The notes under the pieces: model-generated
What the model was told of the DNA's origin: nothing
What the model saw: only the letters and a program-made list of their open reading frames with translations
Databases searched by the model: none
Shown here: positions 9,579 to 19,113 of the stretch, in pieces
How the letters are laid out: every line of letters begins with the position of its first letter
Position numbering within the stretch: position 1 is the first letter of the stretch
Translations under genes and position numbers: made by a program
NCBI GenBank assembly: GCA_036824005.1
Contig: DAITBA010000009.1
Coordinates: forward strand, 1 to 64,000
Origin: DAITBA01 sp036824005
Lineage (GTDB): Bacteria > Pseudomonadota > Gammaproteobacteria > Burkholderiales > Rhodocyclaceae
DNA length: 64,000 nt
Direction: 5' to 3'

Positions 9579-10757
9579 TCAGACCCGCGCGGTGTCCTCG
9601 ATATTGAGGGAGAACTCGCTAAACGAAGCGCCGGTCAGCGTCTTCTCGAAATCGATCTGCGGCGGCCCGGAGTCCTTTTGCTCTGCGCTGCTGCCGCCGA
9701 TCTGCGAGTTGTTGATCAGCCACGACAGGTTGGTCGGGGAGTCGGCATTGGCGAGCGCTTCGTCGAGCGTGATGACGCCTTCCTTGTACAGGCGGAACAA
9801 ATCCTGCTCGAAGGTTTGCGACCCCGGCGCCAGGCTCTGCTCCATGGCTTCCTTGATGCCCATGATCTCGCCGCGCTCGATCAACTCGGCGATGTGGCGC
9901 GTGTTGAGCAGGATCTCCGCTGCCGGCGTCCGGTTGCCGTCGGGCTTGCGCACCAGGCGTTGGGAGATGATGCACTTCAGGCTGACCGACAGGTCGAGGA
10001 ACAACAACGGCCGGTTCTCCAGGGCGAAGAAGTTGATGATGCGGTTCAGCGCATGATAGGCGTTGTTGGCGTGCAGCGTCGCCAGGCAAAGGTGGCCGGT
10101 CTGGGCATAGGCGAGCGCGGCGGACATGGTTTCCTTGTCGCGGATTTCGCCGATGAGGATACAGTCCGGAGCCTGACGCATGGCGTTCTTCAGCGCGTTT
10201 TCCCAGCTCGCGGTGTCCATGCCGATCTCGCGCTGATTGACCACGGACTTCTTGTGCTTGAACAGATATTCAATCGGGTCCTCGACCGTGAGAATGTGTC
10301 CGGCATAGTTGGCATTGCGGTGGTCGAGCATGGCGGCGATGGTGGTGGACTTGCCGGAGCCCGTGGAGCCGACCACCAGCGCCAGTCCGCGCCGTTCCAT
10401 GATGATCTCGGACAGCACCGGTGGCATTCCGAGGCTATCGAGCTTGGGAATGTCGCCCTGAATGAAGCGCACCACGATGGCGATGCTGCCGCGCTGGTAA
10501 AAGATGTTCACGCGGAAGTTTCCCACGTCGCGCACGCCGAAGGACAGGTTCATCTCGCGCGTCTGCTCGAACGCCTTGATTTGCTCCGGCGACATCATCT
10601 CGTAGGCCATGCGCTGGATCATCGCCGGCTCCATGGTCTGCTGGTTCACCGGCACAGTCTGGCCCTGGATCTTGATGTGGATCGGCGCCCCGGCCGAGAC
10701 ATAGATATCCGAGGCCTGCTTGTCCGCCATCAGCTTGAACAGCTTGTCGAAGATCAT
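9579..10757 (-). CDS. pilU: Type IV pilus twitching ATPase PilU (PilT-like)
   Basis: Hexameric ATPase that assists PilT in pilus retraction, at the inner face of the inner membrane. The protein has 392 residues with Walker A GSTGSGKST at 130-138, an Asp box around VEDPIEYLFKH, Walker B with Glu204 (CILIGEIRD), and the His box (GHLCLATLHANN). The C-terminal region with LENRPLLFLDLSVSL and its longer tail is that of PilU rather than PilT. The ATG at 10757 follows GGGAGGG at 8 bp spacing, so the slightly longer frame is not preferred. No pilT is next to it. It sits between dapE and dapD. Confidence 0.88.
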   Translation of the reverse strand: MIFDKLFKLMADKQASDIYVSAGAPIHIKIQGQTVPVNQQTMEPAMIQRMAYEMMSPEQIKAFEQTREMNLSFGVRDVGNFRVNIFYQRGSIAIVVRFIQGDIPKLDSLGMPPVLSEIIMERRGLALVVGSTGSGKSTTIAAMLDHRNANYAGHILTVEDPIEYLFKHKKSVVNQREIGMDTASWENALKNAMRQAPDCILIGEIRDKETMSAALAYAQTGHLCLATLHANNAYHALNRIINFFALENRPLLFLDLSVSLKCIISQRLVRKPDGNRTPAAEILLNTRHIAELIERGEIMGIKEAMEQSLAPGSQTFEQDLFRLYKEGVITLDEALANADSPTNLSWLINNSQIGGSSAEQKDSGPPQIDFEKTLTGASFSEFSLNIEDTARV

Positions 10758-10832
10758 GATTTCGAGCCCTCCCAAAGGACCGTTAACGGCACCTGGGACG
10801 CACGGTTTAGCTTGGATTCGGACGCCGCGCGA

Positions 10833-11654
10833 TCACGCCCCGCGCAGCAGCTCATTGATGCCGACCTTGGCACGGGTCTGTGCATCGACGCGCTTGACGA
10901 TGACGGCGCAGTATAGGCTGTACTTTCCGTCTGCCGAAGGCAGGTTGCCGGATACGACGACCGAGCCGGCGGGGATGCGGCCGTAGCTGATCTCCCCCGT
11001 CTCGCGGTTGTAGATCTTGGTGCTCTGGCCGATGTACACCCCCATCGAAATAACGGAGTTCTCCTCGACGATGACCCCCTCGACGACCTCGGAGCGGGCG
11101 CCGATGAAGCAATTGTCCTCGATAATGGTCGGGTTCGCCTGGAGCGGCTCGAGCACGCCGCCGATGCCGACCCCGCCCGACAGATGCACATTCTTGCCGA
11201 TCTGTGCGCAGGAACCGACCGTTGCCCAGGTATCCACCATCGTGCCTTCATCGACGTAGGCACCGATGTTTACGTAGCTGGGCATCAACACCACGTTGCG
11301 GGCGATGTAAGAGCCGCGCCGGGCAGTGGCCGGCGGCACGACGCGAAAACCGCCGGTTGCGAACTGGTGATGATCGTAGTGGGCGAACTTGGTCGGCACC
11401 TTGTCGAAGTACTTCGTCGCGCCGCCGTCCATGACGCGGTTGTCCTCGATGCGGAAGGACAGCAGAACCGTCTTCTTGATCCACTGGTGCGTGACCCAGT
11501 TACCGTCGATCTTTTCGGCAACCCGAAGCTTGCCTTGGTCGAGCTGGGCCAGTACCGCCCCGATCGCCTCGCCGAGCCGCGCCGGTGCCTTGCCCGGCTG
11601 GATGTTGGCCCGATCTTCCCATGCGTTTTCGATGATCTGCTGGAATTCCTGCAT
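10833..11654 (-). CDS. dapD: 2,3,4,5-tetrahydropyridine-2,6-dicarboxylate N-succinyltransferase
   Basis: Succinylates tetrahydrodipicolinate from succinyl-CoA, the first step of the succinylase branch to DAP and lysine. The 273-residue length matches the family (about 274). The middle and C-terminal regions form a left-handed beta-helix of hexapeptide repeats (for example NIGAYVDEGTMVDTWATVGS and GVGIGGVLEP). The ATG at 11654 gives the family N-terminus MQEFQQIIENAWEDR. It ends in an LLRGA tail. It lies 14 bp after dapC, so the pair is one operon. Confidence 0.96.
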   Translation of the reverse strand: MQEFQQIIENAWEDRANIQPGKAPARLGEAIGAVLAQLDQGKLRVAEKIDGNWVTHQWIKKTVLLSFRIEDNRVMDGGATKYFDKVPTKFAHYDHHQFATGGFRVVPPATARRGSYIARNVVLMPSYVNIGAYVDEGTMVDTWATVGSCAQIGKNVHLSGGVGIGGVLEPLQANPTIIEDNCFIGARSEVVEGVIVEENSVISMGVYIGQSTKIYNRETGEISYGRIPAGSVVVSGNLPSADGKYSLYCAVIVKRVDAQTRAKVGINELLRGA

Positions 11655-11668
11655 TGATTTCGGTCCGG

Positions 11669-12862
11669 CTATAGTTTTTGACAAAGATCGCTGATGCGTC
11701 CGGCGGCTTCCATGCACTGATCGAGGGGTGCGACCAAGGCGATGCGCACGAAGCCCGCCCCCGGGTTGATGCCGCCGGTCTCGCGTGCCAAATAGCTTCC
11801 AGGCAGCACGCTCACATTATATTCGTGGTACAGGCGGCGCGCGAATTCAGTGTCGGCGATCGGCGTGCGCGCCCAGAGGTAGAATCCCGCCTCGGGTCGC
11901 GCGGTCGGCAGGCATTGGGCGACGATAGGTGTGACGGCAGCGAACTTCTCCCGATATTGCCGCCGGTTGTCCGCCACGTGAGCCTCGTCCTGCCAGGCCG
12001 CAATGCTTGCCTGCTGCACGGCCGGGTTCATGGCACAGCCGTGGTAAGTGCGATAGAGCAGGAACTTGGCAAGCACGCTGGCATCGCCGGCGACGAAACC
12101 GGAACGCAGCCCCGGTACGTTGGAGCGCTTGGACAGGCTGCTGAACACGACCAGATTGCAATAGTCGCCGCGGCCCAGGCGCTGGGCGGCCTGCAGGGCA
12201 CCCAGAGGCGGTGCCGCATCGTCGAAGTAGATCTCGGAGTAGCACTCGTCGGCGGCGATGGCAAAGCCGTAGCGGTCGGACAGCTCGAACAGCGTGCGCC
12301 ATTCGTCCAGCGTCAGAACACGGCCGGTCGGGTTGCCAGGAGAGCACACGTAGACCAATTGAATGCCTTCCCAGGTCGAGGAGGGAATCCTGCGGTAGTC
12401 GGCGGCAAAACCGTCGTCGGGCAGGCTGTTGAGAAGGGTCGGCGACGCGCCGGCAAGGTAAGCCGCTCCCTCGTAGATCTGGTAGAAGGGGTTGGGACAC
12501 AGGACGAGCGCGCCCGGACGGCTACCATCCACCACGCATTGAGCGAAAGCGAACAAGGCCTCGCGTGATCCCGTCACGGGCAGTACCTGGGTGTTGGCGT
12601 TGAGGGCCGGAAGGTTGTAGCGCCGGGCGATCCAGCCGGCGATTGCTTCCCGCAGGGCGTCCGTGCCCTGGGTCGTGGGATAATTCGCCAGCCCGCCGAG
12701 GCTGGCGGTCAGGGTCTGCTTGATGAACTCCGGGGTAGCGTGCTGCGGTTCGCCGATGGACAAGCGTATCGGGGACAGCGCCGCGGGCGGTTCGGTGCCG
12801 GCGAGCAGGCGACGCAGCTTTTCAAACGGGTAGGGTTGGAGTTTGTCGAGGTTGGGATTCAC
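11669..12862 (-). CDS. dapC: Succinyldiaminopimelate aminotransferase
   Basis: PLP-dependent class I/II aminotransferase converting N-succinyl-2-amino-6-ketopimelate to N-succinyl-LL-DAP with glutamate. The protein has 397 residues, with the cofactor Lys245 in SSLSKRSNVPGLRSGF, SPGNPTGR at 174-181 and the DECYSE motif at about 205-210. Translation starts at a GTG (12860-12862), which gives the characteristic N-terminus MNPNLDKLQPYPFEKLR. Succinyl-ornithine type aminotransferases can do this reaction too, but linkage to dapD supports DapC. Confidence 0.93.
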   Translation of the reverse strand: MNPNLDKLQPYPFEKLRRLLAGTEPPAALSPIRLSIGEPQHATPEFIKQTLTASLGGLANYPTTQGTDALREAIAGWIARRYNLPALNANTQVLPVTGSREALFAFAQCVVDGSRPGALVLCPNPFYQIYEGAAYLAGASPTLLNSLPDDGFAADYRRIPSSTWEGIQLVYVCSPGNPTGRVLTLDEWRTLFELSDRYGFAIAADECYSEIYFDDAAPPLGALQAAQRLGRGDYCNLVVFSSLSKRSNVPGLRSGFVAGDASVLAKFLLYRTYHGCAMNPAVQQASIAAWQDEAHVADNRRQYREKFAAVTPIVAQCLPTARPEAGFYLWARTPIADTEFARRLYHEYNVSVLPGSYLARETGGINPGAGFVRIALVAPLDQCMEAAGRISDLCQKL

Positions 12863-12931
12863 GCGCGCTCCCGGAGCAGCACCGGGTTCCTGGCATGTTG
12901 CCGATCGGGGCGATTATACGGGGCGAGTTCC

Positions 12932-13834
12932 ATGGCGGCCAAGCCGCGCACCGTAGCGTTGGCAGGGCTGCTGGCAGGTGCGATGGTGTGGGGACTGGTG
13001 TGGTATCCCTATCGCGTCCTGTCGGAGTCAGGCATCGGTGGCGTGCTTTCGGCGACGCTCACCTACGCGGTCGCGCTCGCCCTCGCGCTGCCGCTGCTTT
13101 GGCGCCACTTGCGCGCCTTCAAGCCGAGCTGGACGCTTCTGCTGATCGCGCTCGCCGCTGGCGGTTGCAACCTCGGCTATGTGCTGGCGACGCTCCACGG
13201 CGAGGTCATGCGGGTGTTGCTGCTGTTCTATCTCGCGCCCTTGTGGACGGTGCTGTTGGCCCGCGCGCTCCTGAACGAGGCGCTGAGCGCCGTCGGATTC
13301 CTGGTCGTCGGACTTTCCTTCGCCGGTGCGATGACCATGCTCTGGCGGCCCGACACCGGCGTACCGTTGCCGCGTAGTGGCGCCGAGTGGATCGGACTGG
13401 CGGCGGGCTTGCTGTTCGCGCTCACCAACGTGCTCATCCGCAAGACCGTCCACCTGTCCATCGAAGTCAAGTCGGTGGTGGTTTTCGCCGGTGTCGTGGC
13501 AATCGGTGTGATCATCCTTGCCGTGCAGGGTGACGACAGTTCGCCCGGCGCAGTCATTGCGATCGCGTCGGCTCCGACCATCGCCCTGGTCGGCGTCATA
13601 CTGCTGGCGATCAACCTCGCCGTGCAATATGGTCTGACTCATATTTCGGCGAACCAGGCGATCGTCATCTTCCTGTTCGAACTCGTCGTTGCGGCGCTAT
13701 CTTCGTGGTTGCTGGCGGGCGAAGAAATGGGTGCGCGGGAGTGGCTCGGCGGCGCCATGATCGTCGCTGCTAGCGTGTTCTCGGGAAGGCTCGGCGAGGG
13801 TGCCGAAGGCGACCGCGAGCGGGCACGGGCGTAG
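12932..13834 (+). CDS. EamA/DMT-family membrane transporter
   Basis: Inner-membrane permease of about 300 residues with roughly ten hydrophobic segments and two EamA repeats. The first begins right after the start (TVALAGLLAGAMVWGLVWYP). The second ends in ANQAIVIFLFELVVAALSSW followed by a basic tail. The ATG at 12932 follows GGGGCGAG and removes an unlikely leader that would overlap dapC. Drug/metabolite transporters of this kind export amino acids, nucleotides or other small metabolites. Substrate cannot be inferred. It is divergent from dapC and convergent with queF. Confidence 0.85.
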   Translation: MAAKPRTVALAGLLAGAMVWGLVWYPYRVLSESGIGGVLSATLTYAVALALALPLLWRHLRAFKPSWTLLLIALAAGGCNLGYVLATLHGEVMRVLLLFYLAPLWTVLLARALLNEALSAVGFLVVGLSFAGAMTMLWRPDTGVPLPRSGAEWIGLAAGLLFALTNVLIRKTVHLSIEVKSVVVFAGVVAIGVIILAVQGDDSSPGAVIAIASAPTIALVGVILLAINLAVQYGLTHISANQAIVIFLFELVVAALSSWLLAGEEMGAREWLGGAMIVAASVFSGRLGEGAEGDRERARA

Positions 13835-13866
13835 GCCGTCGGTGGGTGGCGGCGGCCCGAGCCAGC

Positions 13867-14286
13867 CTACCCGCGCGTCGGCGACTCCGCCTCGAATCTC
13901 GTCAGCGCCAGCGGCGCGCCCGGCTTCCAGCCCCGTTTGCGGTGCTCGGCGACGACGTTGGTGAAGATTCCGCCGCGCACGTTGAAACGGGCGGTCAGGC
14001 GCATGAAACGGGGGCGGGTGGCGGCCACCAGATCGTCGAGGATGCGGTTGGTCACGGCTTCGTGGAACGCGCCCTCGTCGCGGAACGACCAGATGTACAG
14101 CTTCAGGCTTTTCAGCTCGATGCAGGTCTTGTCCGGCACATAGTCGAGGACCAGGGTGGCGAAATCCGGTTGCCCGGTCTTCGGGCACAGGCACGTGAAC
14201 TCGGGGATCTCCATGTGGATCTGGTAATCCCGGTGGGGTGCCGGGTTGGCAAAGGTCTGCAAATTCTTCGCTGGCGCGGTGGGCAT
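13867..14286 (-). CDS. queF: NADPH-dependent 7-cyano-7-deazaguanine reductase
   Basis: Reduces preQ0 to preQ1 in queuosine biosynthesis. This is the short, single-domain (YkvM-type) form of 139 residues. The active-site cysteine is Cys34 in TCLCPKTGQPDFA, with Asp41 following. The QueF signature region ELKSLKLY at about 57-64 and SFRDEGAFHE, with its catalytic Glu/His, are present. The ATG at 14286 is the only sensible start. Its 3' end is convergent with the transporter gene. Its 5' end is divergent from smc across 178 bp. Other queuosine genes are not in this window. Confidence 0.95.
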   Translation of the reverse strand: MPTAPAKNLQTFANPAPHRDYQIHMEIPEFTCLCPKTGQPDFATLVLDYVPDKTCIELKSLKLYIWSFRDEGAFHEAVTNRILDDLVAATRPRFMRLTARFNVRGGIFTNVVAEHRKRGWKPGAPLALTRFEAESPTRG

Positions 14287-14464
14287 GTAGAGTCGGGGGC
14301 GAAAGCAAAGATGGTATTATATCGGGCTGGAATACTTGGGATCCGCGCGAGTGTGCGCGGTACCCGGCATACGAGAACGAACGCGACAAGCCCGACGCCA
14401 ACGCGATGGCCGTCCGGCGAGCGCAGCGCCCCATCAAGACCCGCCAGAAAACCGTTCATCCGAC

Positions 14465-17400
14465 GTGCGTCTGACCAAGCTTAAACTTGCCGGGTTCAAG
14501 TCTTTCGTGGACCCGACCAGCGTGCTGTTGCCCGGCCAGCTCGTTGGCGTCGTCGGTCCGAACGGCTGCGGCAAATCCAACATCATTGACGCCGTGCGCT
14601 GGGTGCTCGGCGAGTCCAAGGCCGGCGCCCTGCGCGGGGAGTCGATGCAGGATGTCATCTTCAGCGGCTCGACCCTGCGTAAACCCGTCGGCCGGGCGAG
14701 CGTCGAGATGCATTTCGACAACAGCCAGGGCCGCGCTGCAGGCCAGTGGTCGCAGTACGCGGATATCGCCGTCAAACGCGTGCTCGAGCGCAACGGCGAG
14801 TCGTTTTACTACATCAACAACCTGCATGTCCGCCGGCGCGACGTGATCGATCTATTCCTGGGTACCGGGCTGGGGCCGCGCGCCTACGCCATCATCGAGC
14901 AGGGCATGATCTCGCGCATCATCGAGGCGCGCCCCGAGGAGCTGCGACTGTTCCTCGAAGAGGCGGCGGGCGTCACCAAGTACAAGGAGCGTCGACGCGA
15001 AACGGAAAATCGCCTGGCCGACGCTCGGGAGAACCTGGCGCGGGTGGACGACATCCGCAATGAACTGGACACGCAGATCGAAAGGCTCGCCGAGCAGGCG
15101 CAAGTCGCCCGCACCTACCGCGAGCTGCAAGACGGGCTGGCCGAGACGCAGAACCTTCTCTGGCTGCTCAAGCGCAACGGGGCACGCATCGAGCGCGATC
15201 GCGTCGTCCGCGACGTGGAGCGGACAGCCATCCGGCTCGAAGGCGAAACAGCCAATTTGCGCGAGCTGGAGCTGAAGCTCGAGCAGGCGCGCCAAGCGCA
15301 CTACACCAGCAACGATGTCATGCACGCAGCGCAAAACGAGATGTTTGCCGCCAACAGCGAGGTCGCGCGCTTGGAACAGGAGTTGGCGCACCTGCGCGAT
15401 GCGCGTCAAAAACTGCAGGCGCGGCTTGCGCAGCTGGCTGCCGAGGAGCAGCAGTGGCGCAGCCAGCACGGCAGTGCCGAAGCCGATCTGGTGCGCTGGC
15501 AGGATCTCCTGGAACTGGCCCGAACGAGGGCCGGCGGCGCGCAGGCGCGGCATGCGGAACTGGCAGGCCGGCTGCCGGACGCGGAGTCCGCACTCAAGCA
15601 GGCGGAGGAGCGAGCCCAGGGCGCACGACGCGAGTTAGCCCAGGCCGAGCAGCAATTGCGCGTCGAGGAAACCCACTGCGCCAATGCCGCTCGAGCGCTG
15701 GAAGCCTTGGCGCAGCGGCGCCAGCGATTGAGCGAAGACCTCGCGAATCTCCAGCAGCCGGATGTCAGTGCGCTGGAGTCGTTGCGGGCGAGCGAGCAGG
15801 AAATCGAGGCGGAAGTAGCGGCCCGGCAGCAGGAGCTTGCGGCGCTGCAACAGCGTCTTCCCGACGTCGAAGGCCAACAGCGCGCCGCCCTCGAGCACGA
15901 GAAGTCGGCACAGAAGCGGCACACCGAGCTGCAGGCGCGACGCGATGCATTGTTGCAGCTGCAGGCGCGCGTCCAGCAAAGCGGCGATGTCGGCCAATGG
16001 CTGGACAAGCATGGTCTGGCGGACGCCGAACCGCTTTGGCGTGTCGTCCATGTCGAACCGGGTTGGGAGACGGCGCTGGAGTCGGTCCTGCGCGAGCGGT
16101 TGAGCGCGGTGCGCGCCGGAGATGCCGCGCAGGTGATCGGTGCCCTGTCCGACCCCGCGCCGGCGAGCCTTGCACTGGCGCTGAGCGCCGACCCTGAGGA
16201 GCGGTCTGGCGCCGAGGCGCCGGCGGGCGAGCCACTGCTCGCAAGACTGCGCTGCGACGACGCTCGTTGGATGGCCGCGCTGACCGACTGGCTCAGCGGA
16301 GTGTTCGTCGTCGAGGATCTCGCCCAGGTCATCGCGCGCCGCAGCGAACTCGGACACGGAGCTCTATGGGTCAACCGCAGCGGCCAGACGGTCTCGCGTC
16401 ACGGTGTCGGGCTCTACGCACCGGATGCTCGAACGCACGGTGTGCTGGAGCGCCAGCAGGAGATCGACGCGCTGGGCGAGCAGCTCGGACCGCTGCAGCA
16501 GCAGTGGGACATGGCGCGGGCCGCGGTCGGCGCTGCCGAGCAGGCTCTCGTCGCCCATCGCGAGGGCCTCGCGGGGGTGCGCCGTGCCGTGCAGGAGTGT
16601 CAGCAGCGGTTGCACGCCATTCAGGTCGATGTGCTCAAGCTCGCCCAGTCCCAGCAGCGCTATCAGGAGCAGCGGGAACGCGCGCAGCGCGATCTCGACG
16701 AAGTGAGTTTCGCCGAGCAGGGGGAGGATGGGCGCCGCCACCGTGCGGAGGCCGAGGCAGGGCGCCAGCGCGAACTGGCGGAGATGCTGCGTCGTCGGCT
16801 CGATGCCGCGACGGAAGACCAGCGCCGGACGGATGGCGCGCTGCGAGAATTGCGCGCCGCAGAGCAGAGCGCCGCGCGCGAGTTACAGGAGGCGCACTTC
16901 TCCGAACGGGAATGCGCAGCCAAGCTGGAGGACATCGAGCGTGCGCGGCGCATCGCCGCTGAGCAGTTGGAACGCATCGCCGCGGACACCGCCAACCAGG
17001 GGCAGGAAGGCGATTCGATGAATGAGTCGGCGCTGGAAGAGCAGCTCCAGGCCGCGCTCGAACAGCGTCAAGAGCGGGAGGCAAGCCTCGTCGCCTGCCG
17101 CAGCGCGGTCGAGGAGGCATCCGCCGCGCTGCGCGCGCTGGAGGAGGCGCGGCTCAAGTCCGAGCAGGCGCTGGGCCCGTTGCGCGACCGGATCGCCGAT
17201 CTGCGGCTGAAGGAACAGGCGGCGCAGCTGAACGAGGAACAGTATGCCACGCGGCTGACGGAGGTGCACGCCGACGAAGTCGCACTGGCAGGCAGGCTGA
17301 GCGCGGGTGTCAAGGAGACAGCCCTGCAGGCAGATATCGCCCGGCTGAATGAACAGATCGCGGCGCTCGGTGCGGTCAACCTGGCCGCTCTGGATGAGCT

Positions 17401-17989
17401 GACGGCCGCCCGCGAGCGCAAGGGGTTTCTCGATTCCCAGTCGGAAGACCTGACGCAGGCGATCACCACGCTCGAGGACGCAATCCGACGCATCGACCGC
17501 GAAACCCGCGGCCAATTGCAGGACACCTACGATCAGGTGAACAGCCATTTCGGACGGCTGTTTCCGGAGCTGTTCGGCGGTGGTGAAGCGCGGTTGATCC
17601 TCACCGGCGAAGAGATTCTCGATGCCGGCATCCAGGTCATGGCGCAGCCGCCGGGCAAGAAGAACACCACCATCCACCTGCTGTCCGGTGGCGAGAAAGC
17701 GCTGACCGCGATCGCTCTCGTATTTGCGATCTTTCAGCTCAACCCGGCGCCGTTCTGCCTGCTCGACGAGGTGGATGCGCCTCTGGACGACACCAATACA
17801 GAGCGATTCTGCGAGATGGTGAAGCGCATGTCGCAGCAGACGCAGTTCCTGTACATCAGCCACAACAAGATCACCATGGAAATGGCACATCAATTGATCG
17901 GTGTGACCATGCAGGAGTCCGGAGTCTCGCGCGTCGTTGAAGTGGACATCGAGGAGGCGCTCAAGTTGAGGGAGGAGGCTGCCGCCTGA
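14465..17989 (+). CDS. smc: Chromosome segregation protein SMC
   Basis: ATPase of the Smc-ScpAB condensin that compacts and resolves chromosomes. From a GTG at 14465 (read as MRLTKLKLAGFKSFVDP) it has 1,174 residues, the usual length. Walker A GPNGCGKS is at 31-38. Two long coiled-coil arms rich in Glu, Arg, Gln and Ala flank a hinge at roughly 500-680. The C-terminal head carries the signature LSGGEKALTAIAL and Walker B CLLDEVDAPLDDTN. The frame is open for 43 more codons upstream but they look non-coding. The stop overlaps the zipA start (TGATG). scpA/scpB are not in the window. Confidence 0.96.
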   Translation: MRLTKLKLAGFKSFVDPTSVLLPGQLVGVVGPNGCGKSNIIDAVRWVLGESKAGALRGESMQDVIFSGSTLRKPVGRASVEMHFDNSQGRAAGQWSQYADIAVKRVLERNGESFYYINNLHVRRRDVIDLFLGTGLGPRAYAIIEQGMISRIIEARPEELRLFLEEAAGVTKYKERRRETENRLADARENLARVDDIRNELDTQIERLAEQAQVARTYRELQDGLAETQNLLWLLKRNGARIERDRVVRDVERTAIRLEGETANLRELELKLEQARQAHYTSNDVMHAAQNEMFAANSEVARLEQELAHLRDARQKLQARLAQLAAEEQQWRSQHGSAEADLVRWQDLLELARTRAGGAQARHAELAGRLPDAESALKQAEERAQGARRELAQAEQQLRVEETHCANAARALEALAQRRQRLSEDLANLQQPDVSALESLRASEQEIEAEVAARQQELAALQQRLPDVEGQQRAALEHEKSAQKRHTELQARRDALLQLQARVQQSGDVGQWLDKHGLADAEPLWRVVHVEPGWETALESVLRERLSAVRAGDAAQVIGALSDPAPASLALALSADPEERSGAEAPAGEPLLARLRCDDARWMAALTDWLSGVFVVEDLAQVIARRSELGHGALWVNRSGQTVSRHGVGLYAPDARTHGVLERQQEIDALGEQLGPLQQQWDMARAAVGAAEQALVAHREGLAGVRRAVQECQQRLHAIQVDVLKLAQSQQRYQEQRERAQRDLDEVSFAEQGEDGRRHRAEAEAGRQRELAEMLRRRLDAATEDQRRTDGALRELRAAEQSAARELQEAHFSERECAAKLEDIERARRIAAEQLERIAADTANQGQEGDSMNESALEEQLQAALEQRQEREASLVACRSAVEEASAALRALEEARLKSEQALGPLRDRIADLRLKEQAAQLNEEQYATRLTEVHADEVALAGRLSAGVKETALQADIARLNEQIAALGAVNLAALDELTAARERKGFLDSQSEDLTQAITTLEDAIRRIDRETRGQLQDTYDQVNSHFGRLFPELFGGGEARLILTGEEILDAGIQVMAQPPGKKNTTIHLLSGGEKALTAIALVFAIFQLNPAPFCLLDEVDAPLDDTNTERFCEMVKRMSQQTQFLYISHNKITMEMAHQLIGVTMQESGVSRVVEVDIEEALKLREEAAA

Positions 17990-19113
17990 TGGCCATGAGC
18001 GATCTTCAACTGAGCCTCATTCTGCTCGGCGGCGCGGCAGTCGTCGGCGTGTTCGCCTTCAACAAATGGCAGGAGCGCCAGGCGCAGCGCAGCGCGGAGC
18101 GGGCATTCCGCTCTCAGCATGCCGATGTGCTGCTCGATCCGGGTGCTTCCGGCGCGGAACCGCAGGAACGCATTGAGCCGGTTATTGCGCCGACGAGCGT
18201 ACTGGTCGAGGAGGATGCGGTGCCGAAGCCGGTCGATTCCGCGCCGGTTGACGCGGCGCTGCCGCCGATGCCAGCGGTCGACGTGTCTCTACCGGTGCTG
18301 GATGGCGCAGTGGACTGCATTGTCGCCATCGAGGCGGCCGATCCCGTCAGCGCGCCCCTGCTATGGGAAGCCCAGAGCGATCTCTGGCGGCACTTGGGCA
18401 AACCGGTGCTGTGGTTCGGCCTGAACGAGGCGAAGCTCCAGTGGGATCAGCTGACACGGCATAGCGCGGGTGCATACCGGCGGTTGGCCGCGGGATTGCA
18501 GTTGGCTGACCGCCGCGGCCCGGTGTCCGAAGCGGACCTGGCACTGTTCCTGGACGGCCTGGATCAGCTTGCCGGGCAATTCCTGATGGTGACCGACTTC
18601 CCCAACCGCAGCGACGTGCTCGCGGCGGCTGCGGCGCTGGACGAGTTCTGCGCCGGCGTGGACGTGCAGATCGGCATCAACGTCGTCAGCACGGAGGCGA
18701 CGGGCTTTGCCGGGACAAAGCTGCGCGGCGTTGCCGAGGCAGCCGGATTCGTTCTGCGCGACGACGGCAGCTTCCACATGCTGGACGACGTGGGACGCAC
18801 TCTTTTCACGCTCAGCAACCTGGAGGCGCCATTCTTCGTGGCAGACGAGTTGAAGAGCCTGACCACCCACGGGATCACGCTTTCGCTCGACGTGCCGCGG
18901 GTGCCCAACGGCGGTACGGTGTTCAATCGCATGATCGTGATCGCGCAACAGCTTGCTTCCGGACTCCACGGTGCGGTCGTGGACGACAATCGCGCGCCGC
19001 TTAACGAGTCGTCGTTGCACGTGATCCGCAGCAAGATCGTCGAGTTTCAGCAGGCCATGGCGAGCTATCGCATTGCCGCCGGCAGCCCCCTGGCGCTGCG
19101 GCTTTTTCAGTGA
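17989..19113 (+). CDS. zipA: Cell division protein ZipA
   Basis: Inner-membrane anchor that tethers and bundles FtsZ at the division ring. The 374-residue protein starts with a single membrane segment (LQLSLILLGGAAVVGVFAF) followed by a basic stretch (NKWQERQAQRSAERAFR). A Pro/Val/Ala/Glu-rich linker to about residue 115 leads to a C-terminal FtsZ-binding domain (ending KIVEFQQAMASYRIAAGSPLALRLFQ in part). Two in-frame starts, 17989 and 17995, are possible. The first is coupled to the smc stop. The smc-zipA-ligA order is typical of beta- and gammaproteobacteria. Divergence in the linker is normal for the family. Confidence 0.9.
   Translation: MAMSDLQLSLILLGGAAVVGVFAFNKWQERQAQRSAERAFRSQHADVLLDPGASGAEPQERIEPVIAPTSVLVEEDAVPKPVDSAPVDAALPPMPAVDVSLPVLDGAVDCIVAIEAADPVSAPLLWEAQSDLWRHLGKPVLWFGLNEAKLQWDQLTRHSAGAYRRLAAGLQLADRRGPVSEADLALFLDGLDQLAGQFLMVTDFPNRSDVLAAAAALDEFCAGVDVQIGINVVSTEATGFAGTKLRGVAEAAGFVLRDDGSFHMLDDVGRTLFTLSNLEAPFFVADELKSLTTHGITLSLDVPRVPNGGTVFNRMIVIAQQLASGLHGAVVDDNRAPLNESSLHVIRSKIVEFQQAMASYRIAAGSPLALRLFQ

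Noticed and set aside
9531..10916. A 461-codon plus-strand open frame opposite pilU
   Set aside because: It is the shadow of pilU, whose Walker motifs and ribosome site are intact.
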